The notes under the pieces were generated by a model that was given only the letters and a program-made list of their open reading frames with translations, searched no databases and had not been told where the DNA came from. Positions 57,449 to 64,000 of a DNA stretch of 64,000 nucleotides are shown here, piece by piece. Positions within the stretch are counted from its first letter, which is position 1, and every line of letters begins with the position of its first letter. Made by a program: the position numbers and the translations under genes. This DNA comes from Atopobium sp. UBA1382 (GTDB lineage Bacteria > Actinomycetota > Coriobacteriia > Coriobacteriales > Atopobiaceae), in NCBI GenBank assembly GCA_002305805.1, contig DBQY01000021.1, forward strand, positions 24,463 to 88,462, in the 5' to 3' direction.

Positions 57449-57654
57449 TTCCGAGGTCCTTCTCGCTGTTTTGGGGCAAAGTTTTTATGTCTTGGACCGG
57501 ATTAGCCACGCTTCTCAAGGTTGTGGGCAACAACCTTGATGCAAAACCCACGGAAAAGCGGTGGAGCATCAAAGTTGTTGCCCAAAACCTAGGGAGACGG
57601 CCCGCGGGCAGGCGAAAAGGGCGAGCGAGAAGGGCGGGCGAGAAGGACCGCGGC
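57449..57654. repeat. inverted repeat, right arm (MITE-like family)
   Basis: Partner of the arm at 55834-56052, core 57467-57590. The 530-base gap between the DUF559-like gene and livF otherwise holds only the livF terminator and about 250 bases (57196-57448) where I see nothing convincing. Confidence 0.75.
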
Positions 57655-57663
57655 ACAAGAAAC

Positions 57664-57698
57664 GGCGACGGACCCGGGAGGAGGAGTGGTCCGTCGCC
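57664..57698 (-). terminator. terminator of the liv operon
   Basis: An 11-bp stem ggcgacggacc/ggtccgtcgcc with a 13-base loop, followed on the minus strand by GTTTCTTGT, just after livF. Confidence 0.7.
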
Positions 57699-57725
57699 GC
57701 CTGACGCCAAATACGTCGAGAAGTA

Positions 57726-58433
57726 CTACCCGCCGAGATACGCCTTGCGGACGTCGTCGTCCACGAGGAGCTCGGCGCCGGTGCCGGTCTTCTTAATCGT
57801 GCCAATCTCAAGCACGTAGGCGCGGTCCGCGATCGAGAGCGCCATGTTCGCGTTCTGCTCGACCAGAAGGATCGTGGTCCCGGCCTCGTTGAGCTGCTTC
57901 ACGATGTCGAAGATCTCCTGCACCAGGATCGGAGCGAGGCCCATGGACGGCTCGTCGAGCATGAGCAGGCGCGGACGGCTCATGAGGGCGCGCCCCATGG
58001 CCAGCATCTGCTGCTCGCCGCCGGAGAGCGTGCCGGCCACCTGGCCGCGACGCTCCTTGAGGCGCGGGAAGTGCGCGTAAACCTTCTCGAGGGTCTCCTT
58101 GTTCTCAGCATCGGAGCGCGTGTAGCCGCCCATCTCGAGGTTCTCGGCAACGGTCATCTGGGTGAAGACGCGCCGGCCCTCGGGACAGAGCGCCATGCCG
58201 CGCCCGACGACCTTGTGCGCGGGCACGCCCACCACGGATGCCCCGTCGAACTCCACGGAGCCGGACTCGGGCTTGATCAGTCCCGCAACGGTGTTGAGGG
58301 TCGTGGACTTGCCGGCGCCGTTGGCACCAATCAACGTCACGATCTCGCCCTCGTTGATGTCGAAGGAGATGCCGCGCACCGCCTTGATGGCGCCGTAAGA
58401 GACGTGCAGGTCCTTGACGGAGAGAAGCGCCAT
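57726..58433 (-). CDS. livF: branched-chain amino-acid ABC transporter ATPase LivF
   Basis: 235 residues, one of the two ATPases of the Liv importer. Walker A GANGAGKST, signature LSGGEQQMLAMGRAL, Walker B RLLMLDEPSMGLAP and a LivF-typical end (YVLEIGTIKKTGTGAELLVDDDVRKAYLGG). It starts one base after the livG stop. Confidence 0.95.
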   Translation of the reverse strand: MALLSVKDLHVSYGAIKAVRGISFDINEGEIVTLIGANGAGKSTTLNTVAGLIKPESGSVEFDGASVVGVPAHKVVGRGMALCPEGRRVFTQMTVAENLEMGGYTRSDAENKETLEKVYAHFPRLKERRGQVAGTLSGGEQQMLAMGRALMSRPRLLMLDEPSMGLAPILVQEIFDIVKQLNEAGTTILLVEQNANMALSIADRAYVLEIGTIKKTGTGAELLVDDDVRKAYLGG

Positions 58434-58434
58434 G

Positions 58435-59289
58435 CTACTTCACCTCCTGCTTGCCGAGATACGCCTCGATGACGCGCGGGTCGTTCTGAATCTGCTCGGG
58501 CGTTCCCTTGGCGATGATCTTGCCGTAGTCCAGCACGCCCACGACCTCGCACACGCCCATGACGAGCGACATGTCGTGCTCGATGAGTAGGATGGCGATC
58601 TGGAGCTCGTCGCGGATCTTCTGGATGTTCTCCATCAGCTCCTCGGTCTCCGCCGGGTTCATGCCGGCGGCGGGCTCGTCGAGCAGCAGCACCTTGGGAC
58701 CCGTAGCCAGCGCGCGCAGGATCTCCAGTCGCCGCTGAGCGCCGTACGGAAGGTTGCCGGCGAGCGTGTCGGCGTACTTCCGCATGTCAAAGATATCGAG
58801 GAGCCCGAGCGCCCGCTCGCGGAACTCCGCCTCCTGCTTCCAGTGACCGGGCAGGCGCAGCATGTCCGTGATCAGATGCGTGCTCATGGTGTTGCCAAAG
58901 CCCACCAGCACGTTCTCCTCGACCGTCATCTTGGAGAACAGGCGAATGTTCTGGAACGTGCGCGCGATGCCCATACGGTTGACCTCGGCCACGGACTTGC
59001 CGGCCGTGTCGTAGCCGTCAATGAGCACGGTACCGCGTGTGGGCTTGTAGACGTTCGTCAGCAGGTTGAAGATCGTGGTCTTGCCGGCACCGTTGGGGCC
59101 GATCAGGCCAGAGATCTCCGTGCGGCCCATCGCGATGTTGAAGTCGTCCACGGCGGTGAGGCCGCCGAAGTCGATGCCCAGGTGCTCGGCCTGCAGCACC
59201 GGAATGGTACCGAGGTCGCGCTCCGGAATGAGGTTGGGCGTCTCGACCTGGACCAGAACGGGACGGTGCTTCTTCTTATCGCTCGGCAT
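58435..59289 (-). CDS. livG: branched-chain amino-acid ABC transporter ATPase LivG
   Basis: 284 residues. Walker A GPNGAGKTT, the LivG-type insertion RTFQNIRLFSKMTVEENVLVG, signature LPYGAQRRLEILRAL, Walker B VLLLDEPAAGMNPAE and the ending GTPEQIQNDPRVIEAYLG. The N-terminus has about 25 extra residues before the core. It overlaps the end of livM by 14 bases. Confidence 0.95.
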   Translation of the reverse strand: MPSDKKKHRPVLVQVETPNLIPERDLGTIPVLQAEHLGIDFGGLTAVDDFNIAMGRTEISGLIGPNGAGKTTIFNLLTNVYKPTRGTVLIDGYDTAGKSVAEVNRMGIARTFQNIRLFSKMTVEENVLVGFGNTMSTHLITDMLRLPGHWKQEAEFRERALGLLDIFDMRKYADTLAGNLPYGAQRRLEILRALATGPKVLLLDEPAAGMNPAETEELMENIQKIRDELQIAILLIEHDMSLVMGVCEVVGVLDYGKIIAKGTPEQIQNDPRVIEAYLGKQEVK

Positions 59290-60448
59290 CGGCGCTCACC
59301 TCCTTCCCCTCCGCGACGTCCGCGGCGGGCGCGGCGTCCTTCTTCGACCACGGGAAGTCCCGGTTCATGACGCGCTCGATGATGCGGGAGAGCGAGAAGT
59401 CATAGGAGCCGAGAAGACCCTGAGGCCGGAAGATCATGACGATGATCAGCACCACGGCGTAGGCGATCATGCGGTACTCGGAGAACGCGCGCAGCGCCTC
59501 GGGCAGGATCGTGAGGACCGTAGCGGAGATGGCAGAGCCGAGCATCGAGCCCATGCCACCGAGGACCACCATGACCAGAATCTCGATCGACTTCATGAAG
59601 CCGAAGACCGCCGGCTGGAGGACGCCGACGCAACCCGCGTACAGGCCGCCGGCGACGCCCGCGAAGAACGCGGACACGACGAAGGCGAGCGTCTTGTAGT
59701 AGGTGGTGTTGACGCCCGTGGCCTCGGCCGCAATCTCGTTGTCACGGATGGCCAGGATCGCGCGGCCGTGGCGGGACTTCATCATCGTGTGGATGAGGAA
59801 GCACACCACCGCGACGCAGCCAAACACGAGCAGGAAGCTCGAGAAGCCCGGGATGCCCGTGAGACCGGCAGCGCCGCCCGTGAGCTCGAAGCCGAGCACG
59901 TCGTCGATGTTGAGCATCACGACGCGGATGATCTCTGCGAAGGCGAGCGTGATGATGGCCAGGTAGTCGCCCTTGAGACGCAGGGCAGGAATACCGATGA
60001 TGATGCCGGCGACAGCGGCGCAGAGGCCTCCCACGATGAGGCCGGCGACCACGACCACGAGCGCCATCGGGGTGCCGGTCACGAAGTCGCGCGCACCCAC
60101 GCCGAGCGCCTCGCTCACGCGGATGATGAAAATCGAGCAGCCGTAGGCACCCATCGACATGAAGCCGGCGTGGCCGAGGGGCAGCTGCCCCAGGTAGCCG
60201 GTCGCGATGTTCAGCGACACGGCCAGGATGATGTAGATGCCCACCTGTTCGAGCACCGTGGACTGGTAGCGGTTGATTGCGCCGCCGTCGATCATGAGCT
60301 CGCCCAGGATAAGAAGAACGAGCACCACAACGGCGTTGATCGCGTAGCGCGCGGGCATCGGGAGCGTGCGGCGCGCACCGCCCGATGCGGGACCGCGGCC
60401 GCCCATCGAGATGATCGGGCGCTTCTCCGACATGACCTCTTCCTCCAT
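59276..60448 (-). CDS. livM: branched-chain amino-acid ABC transporter permease LivM
   Basis: 390 residues with about nine transmembrane helices and the LivM motif NIATGYLGQLPLGHAGFMSMGAY. The conserved cytoplasmic loop GRAILAIRDNEIAAEATGVNTTYYK contacts the ATPases. The ATG at 60448 has AAGGGGG seven bases upstream; GTG 60454 and ATG 60430 are alternatives. A charged C-terminal extension (KKDAAPAADVAEGKEVSADAER) is unusual. Confidence 0.94.
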   Translation of the reverse strand: MEEEVMSEKRPIISMGGRGPASGGARRTLPMPARYAINAVVVLVLLILGELMIDGGAINRYQSTVLEQVGIYIILAVSLNIATGYLGQLPLGHAGFMSMGAYGCSIFIIRVSEALGVGARDFVTGTPMALVVVVAGLIVGGLCAAVAGIIIGIPALRLKGDYLAIITLAFAEIIRVVMLNIDDVLGFELTGGAAGLTGIPGFSSFLLVFGCVAVVCFLIHTMMKSRHGRAILAIRDNEIAAEATGVNTTYYKTLAFVVSAFFAGVAGGLYAGCVGVLQPAVFGFMKSIEILVMVVLGGMGSMLGSAISATVLTILPEALRAFSEYRMIAYAVVLIIVMIFRPQGLLGSYDFSLSRIIERVMNRDFPWSKKDAAPAADVAEGKEVSADAER

Positions 60449-60460
60449 GCTCACACCCCC

Positions 60461-61333
60461 TTAGACCTTCTCGCTCATCGTGCGACCGAAGATGCCGGTC
60501 GGACGAACCACGAGGACGATGATGAGCAGGAGAAAGACCACGGCGTCCTTCCAGACGGAAAGACCGATCGCGGTCACGAAGACCTCGGCGAAGCCAACCA
60601 TCAGGCCGCCCACGACGGCGCCCGGGATCGATCCGATGCCGCCGAGGACCGCGGCGACAAAGGCCTTGGTGCCGAGCATCATGCCCATCGTCGGGTTCGC
60701 CTGTGTGTAGGCCATTGCGTACAGGACCGCACCGATGCCGGCGAGCGCCGAGCCCACGGCAAAGGTGAACGAGATCGTGGAGTTGACGTTGATGCCCATG
60801 AGACGGGCGGCACCCATGTCCTCCGAGACCGCTCGCATGGCCTTGCCGAGCTTGGTCTTCTGCACGACGAGCGTAAGCGCCACCGTCGCGGCAATGGTGA
60901 CCAGAACCGTCAGGACCGAGGGGAACGACAGCGAGAGGCCGCCGAGCTGAATGGTCGTGAGGTCGGTGTAGGCGGGAACGACCTTGGCGTCGGCGCCAAA
61001 GACGAGCTGCGCGCCATTCTCGAGGAAGTACGAGACGCCGATCGCGGTGATGAGGATCGAGAGCCTCGGCGCGTTTCTCAGCGGCGCGTAGGCCACCTTG
61101 TCGATGAGCACGCCCACGAGCGTGCATGCCGCGACCGAGAGCACGATCGCGAGCACGGGGGGAAGCCCCAGCTGGGCCATGACCAGCCACGACACGTACG
61201 CGCCAACCATGATGATGTCGCCGTGGGCAAAGTTGAGCAGCAGGATGATGCCGTACACCATCGTGTAGCCCAGGGCAACGAGCGCGTAGATGCTGCCGAG
61301 CTGCAGGCCGTTGAGCACCTGCGTGATGAACAA
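60461..61333 (-). CDS. livH: branched-chain amino-acid ABC transporter permease LivH
   Basis: 290 residues with about eight transmembrane helices, starting MFITQVLNGLQLGSIYALVALGYTMVYGIILLLNFAHGDI as in LivH. The ATPase-contact loop KLGKAMRAVSEDMGAARLMGINV is present. The start is TTG at 61333 behind GGAG. It lies downstream of a terminator that separates it from livK, so permease levels should be lower than binding-protein levels. Confidence 0.94.
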   Translation of the reverse strand: MFITQVLNGLQLGSIYALVALGYTMVYGIILLLNFAHGDIIMVGAYVSWLVMAQLGLPPVLAIVLSVAACTLVGVLIDKVAYAPLRNAPRLSILITAIGVSYFLENGAQLVFGADAKVVPAYTDLTTIQLGGLSLSFPSVLTVLVTIAATVALTLVVQKTKLGKAMRAVSEDMGAARLMGINVNSTISFTFAVGSALAGIGAVLYAMAYTQANPTMGMMLGTKAFVAAVLGGIGSIPGAVVGGLMVGFAEVFVTAIGLSVWKDAVVFLLLIIVLVVRPTGIFGRTMSEKV

Positions 61334-61377
61334 GGGAGAGCTCCTCTCAGGTCTTCGCGGGAGAGACCGCGTCTAGC

Positions 61378-61411
61378 AAAAAACGGGGCAAGGCGCGAGG
61401 CCTTGCCCCGA
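61378..61411 (-). terminator. intercistronic terminator between livK and livH
   Basis: The hairpin cggggcaaggc/gccttgccccg, followed on the minus strand by seven T. Partial readthrough would give a livK-rich transcript plus a full operon transcript. Confidence 0.75.
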
Positions 61412-61433
61412 GTGGGGCGAGAAGGACGAGGGG

Positions 61434-62642
61434 CTAGACGTCCAGAACCTCGAAGGTGTACTCGGAGCCATCCTCGTTGAACGAGATGATCAGCGAGGAC
61501 TTGACGGGGTCACCCGTGCCCTCGTAGGCGATGGAGCCCGTGACGCCCTCGACGGTGCCGTCGGCGATGCCGTCGATCACAGCCTGCTTGTAGTCCTCGG
61601 AGCCGGGCTCGAGGCCGGCCTCCTCGGCGGCCGTGAGACCGCCCGCGAGAACCATGGCGGCGTCATAGCCGAGCGCGCAGAAGTTCGTGGGGGTCTCGCT
61701 GTACTCGGCCTCGTAGTCCTCGACGAACTTCGTCGCGGTCTCGGACTCGTTGGAGGAGCTGAAGGCGCAGCAGTAGTAGCAGTCGTGGAGATTGGCGGCG
61801 TCAGCGTAGTTCTCGGAGCCACCGTAGATGCCGGACCAGCCGTCGACGCCAAGGAAGACCTTGTCGTAGCCCTGGCCGCGCGCCTGGTTCACGATCATGC
61901 CGTCGTCCTGGTAGTAGTTGGGGACGAGAATGGCGTCGGGGTTGGTGCCGATGATGTTGGTGAGCTGGGAGTTGAAGTCGACGTCGCCCTCGGCGTAGGA
62001 CTCCTGCGCCGTGATGGTGATGCCGAGCGCCTCGGCCTCCTCGCAGAACGCCTCGTTGACGCCCTCGGAGTAGTCGGAGCCGTTGAGGTAGAGCGTGGCG
62101 ACGTTCTTGTAGCCCTGCTCCGCCGCGAAGTTGGCCATGACGCGACCCTGCTCGGGGTCGGTCACGCAGGCACGGAAGTAGTTCTCGCCGTAGGTGACAA
62201 CATCGGCCGCGGTGGCGGACGGGGTCACGCAGGGCATGTTGTCGGCCACGGAGGCCTTGGCAACGGCGATCGTGGGACCGGTGGTGACGTCGCCGACGAT
62301 GCCGGTCACGCCGTCCTCCTGGACGAGACGGTTGTAGGCGTTGACGGCCTCGGTGGCGTCACCCTTCTCGTCGTAGACGACGGGCTCGATCTGCTTGCCG
62401 TTGATGCCGCCGTCGGCGTTGAGCTGCTTGAAGTAGAGCTGGGCACCGTTCAGGCACGCGAGGCCGTAGGACGAGTTGTCACCGGTGTGCGGGCCCATGA
62501 TGCCGACCTTGATGGCGCCGGAGGCGTCGCCACCCCCAGCGGAATCGCCGCCGCCGTTGCCACCGCAGCCCACGAGGCCGAGGGCCAGGGCGGCCGCCGC
62601 GGAGCCGGTCACGAACTGACGCCTGGAAACGTTCTCAAACAT
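61434..62642 (-). CDS. livK: branched-chain amino-acid ABC transporter substrate-binding lipoprotein
   Basis: 402 residues of the LivJ/LivK periplasmic-binding family (IKVGIMGPHTGDNSSYGLACLNGAQLYFKQLNADGG, then GIVGDVTTGPTIAVAKA). The signal has a twin-arginine pair (SRRQFVTG at 6-13) and a lipobox LVGC ending at Cys26, so it is probably exported by Tat and lipid-anchored outside the membrane. A GGAGGAGAAAG site precedes the ATG. First gene of the liv operon. Leu/Ile/Val is the family default; other amino acids or peptides are possible. Confidence 0.94.
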   Translation of the reverse strand: MFENVSRRQFVTGSAAAALALGLVGCGGNGGGDSAGGGDASGAIKVGIMGPHTGDNSSYGLACLNGAQLYFKQLNADGGINGKQIEPVVYDEKGDATEAVNAYNRLVQEDGVTGIVGDVTTGPTIAVAKASVADNMPCVTPSATAADVVTYGENYFRACVTDPEQGRVMANFAAEQGYKNVATLYLNGSDYSEGVNEAFCEEAEALGITITAQESYAEGDVDFNSQLTNIIGTNPDAILVPNYYQDDGMIVNQARGQGYDKVFLGVDGWSGIYGGSENYADAANLHDCYYCCAFSSSNESETATKFVEDYEAEYSETPTNFCALGYDAAMVLAGGLTAAEEAGLEPGSEDYKQAVIDGIADGTVEGVTGSIAYEGTGDPVKSSLIISFNEDGSEYTFEVLDV

Positions 62643-62746
62643 AGCTTTCTCCTCCCGTCGCTCCCCGGTGTCGGGGAGATTTGCGGACTAGCCTAGCCCC
62701 AACGCGACGGCGCGTCACGCATGTGGAGAAAGTGTTAAGTAACTCG

Positions 62747-62760
62747 TAACCAGATGGTTA
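62747..62760. promoter_or_regulatory. perfect palindrome upstream of livK
   Basis: TAACCATCTGGTTA on the minus strand, two 6-bp half sites two bases apart, about 105 bases ahead of livK and overlapping the VanZ-like stop. It is a candidate operator for the liv operon. Confidence 0.3.
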
Positions 62761-63231
62761 AACTCGCCGTCGCGCGAACGCGGAGAACAGAACGACGAGA
62801 AGAACGCCGCAGCAGATGCCCAAGAGGTCGAGCAGGACGTCGCTCAGCTGACCCGAGCGCCCCGGCACGAGCAGCTGGATAGCCTCGTCGCAGACGGGAA
62901 CGAGCGCAACCAGGAGGGCGGCAGGAAACGGGGCGTGCCCGCGCTCCCTGAGCCGGGCGCGAAACGTCCCCCACGCGAGCAAGCCGAGCACGGCGTATTC
63001 GGCGAAGTGCGCGCCCTTGCGCACGACAAACGTCATGAGGTCGACGTCGCTCACACCAAGCGCCTCGAAGAGCGGACGCACAAGGTCGACGACCATCCCG
63101 CTCTCAGCCGAGGACTGCGGCCCCTGGACGAGCGAATGCCCCCATATGAGCAGGGTCCAGCAACAGAACGCGACGGCCCACCATGAGAGCGTGAACCGCC
63201 GCGCCGAGTCGTTCCTGTCGTCTGTCATCAC
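62758..63231 (-). CDS. VanZ-like family membrane protein
   Basis: 157 residues with four transmembrane helices. VanZ-family residues are present: RKGAHFAEYAVLGLLAWG and CDEAIQLLVPGRSGQLSDVLLDLLG. VanZ proteins are linked to teicoplanin tolerance in vancomycin clusters, but most homologues such as this one are stand-alone and of unknown role. It overlaps the upstream unknown gene by four bases. Confidence 0.88.
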   Translation of the reverse strand: MMTDDRNDSARRFTLSWWAVAFCCWTLLIWGHSLVQGPQSSAESGMVVDLVRPLFEALGVSDVDLMTFVVRKGAHFAEYAVLGLLAWGTFRARLRERGHAPFPAALLVALVPVCDEAIQLLVPGRSGQLSDVLLDLLGICCGVLLVVLFSAFARRRV

Positions 63232-63992
63232 GCCTCAGCGGCCTGGGGGACCGAGAAGTGCTTGCCCGCATAGGGGCGACGGGAGGGCGAGGTGTCTGCG
63301 AGGTGGCGCGAGGTCGGCTGTGTGCCGCCCTCGAGCAGCCGCAGGAAGCGCCTCGAGCTCCTGCGGACGGCGTTGGAGGAGTTCTTGGAGAACTCGTCCT
63401 CGATCAGATAGTCGACGTAGCTCTCGGTGTCGACGACCTCGGGGTGGCCGCCGGGCGTCTTGAACGGGATGAACGCCGTGTCGGGCTCGAGGTTGTCCGG
63501 CTCGTCGAGGGACTCGATGCCACCGACGACGTCGATGAACTCGATGGGATCCTGTGCGGGCGCGACCGAGGCGATCTTCTCGTCGAGGGAGCGAAGCGCG
63601 CGCTCCCACTCGTCGCTCTCGCTGATGTCGTCAAGCGTGCGGCGCTCCGGGTAGGCGCCCTCGTCCACGAGCGCCACGCGGCGAGCGATGCTGGCGCCGT
63701 GACGGTCGGCGGAGGCGACGAGGCGATCGCGATCGGACGTCGAGAAGTCCGAGGGAATCGCCGGCGCGGTCGGGTCGGTGGCAAAGCCCGCGTCGAGGGA
63801 GAGGGAGCTCTCCCCCACGGCACGACGCCACCAGCTGGTGCCCACGTCACCGACAGACCCGTCGGCGCGCTCGATGACCGGGACGCCGTCCATCATGTTC
63901 GAGCCCATGCGCTCGCGCAGGGTGGCAGCGACCCCCTCGGCGCGGCGCGCCATGCGCTCCTTGAACGAGGCGCGCCCGGGGGGTGCGGACAT
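63228..63992 (-). CDS. hypothetical protein, 254 residues
   Basis: Not recognised. It is soluble and charged, with a basic N-terminus (GRASFKERMARRAEGVAATLRERMG), an acidic middle and low-complexity-like ends. There is no transmembrane helix or known motif. The ATG at 63992 is eight bases from the window edge, so upstream context is unseen. Coupled to the VanZ-like gene by a four-base overlap. Confidence 0.75.
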   Translation of the reverse strand: MSAPPGRASFKERMARRAEGVAATLRERMGSNMMDGVPVIERADGSVGDVGTSWWRRAVGESSLSLDAGFATDPTAPAIPSDFSTSDRDRLVASADRHGASIARRVALVDEGAYPERRTLDDISESDEWERALRSLDEKIASVAPAQDPIEFIDVVGGIESLDEPDNLEPDTAFIPFKTPGGHPEVVDTESYVDYLIEDEFSKNSSNAVRRSSRRFLRLLEGGTQPTSRHLADTSPSRRPYAGKHFSVPQAAEA

Positions 63993-64000
63993 TTTCTTGG

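Noticed and set aside
57290..57505. 71-residue plus-strand frame before the right repeat arm
   Set aside because: It has no Shine-Dalgarno, unusual composition and a frame that runs into the repeat arm.

Overview
The window is GC-rich bacterial chromosome and most resembles a member of the Coriobacteriia, probably Atopobiaceae (Olsenella-like). This is inferred from base composition, codon use and gene content, not from a database search. Most of it is housekeeping sequence, with one large defence island at about 27.7-47.4 kb.

Layout. 0-8.5 kb: valS (partial), a zinc-ribbon/leucine-rich/YD-repeat membrane protein, a TatD-like hydrolase, a GT8 glycosyltransferase, then the protein quality-control block tig-clpP-clpX and a tRNA-Leu. 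8.6-13.6 kb: a cell-envelope stress module made of a response regulator, an ABC ATPase, two ABC-2 permeases, a histidine kinase and a YbjQ protein. 13.6-21.2 kb: a PHP phosphoesterase, carAB with a terminator in its leader, a small membrane protein and gdhA. 21.4-27.7 kb: seven tRNAs lie in or near this part of the window (Gly, Pro, Arg, two identical Lys and His here, with Leu at 8.5 kb), together with a lipid kinase, ptsI, fruK, a Nudix hydrolase and a secreted nuclease.

27.7-47.4 kb, minus strand: a type 1 BREX anti-phage locus in the canonical order brxA-brxB-brxC-pglX-pglZ-brxL, followed by a Fic gene. The methyltransferase gene pglX is in two pieces. The 827-residue front part (methyltransferase plus recognition region) and the 324-residue C-terminal part are 5.5 kb apart, and each has its own Shine-Dalgarno and start codon. 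Between them lies cargo: a HEPN-type protein, a DUF3800 gene on the opposite strand flanked by repeated hairpin RNA units, two SOS-box-like sites, a 25-codon micro-ORF and an unrecognised 1192-residue protein with a helix-hairpin-helix motif. Upstream of brxA, a 35-codon leader ORF contains a G9 tract, and its stop codon abuts the brxA start. This could make BREX expression phase-variable.

47.5-64 kb: two small genes, a proline iminopeptidase-like hydrolase, the aspartate/threonine pathway (asd, lysC and hom on minus; thrC and thrB divergent), a DUF559-like nuclease gene bracketed by inverted repeats of about 200 bp, a complete Liv-type branched-chain amino-acid ABC transporter, a VanZ-like protein and an unknown protein. 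Several families of non-coding repeats are present: a short palindrome placed at gene 3' ends, a nested palindrome at 22.7 kb, inverted repeats at 12.7 kb and a MITE-like family at 49.6, 55.9 and 57.5 kb.
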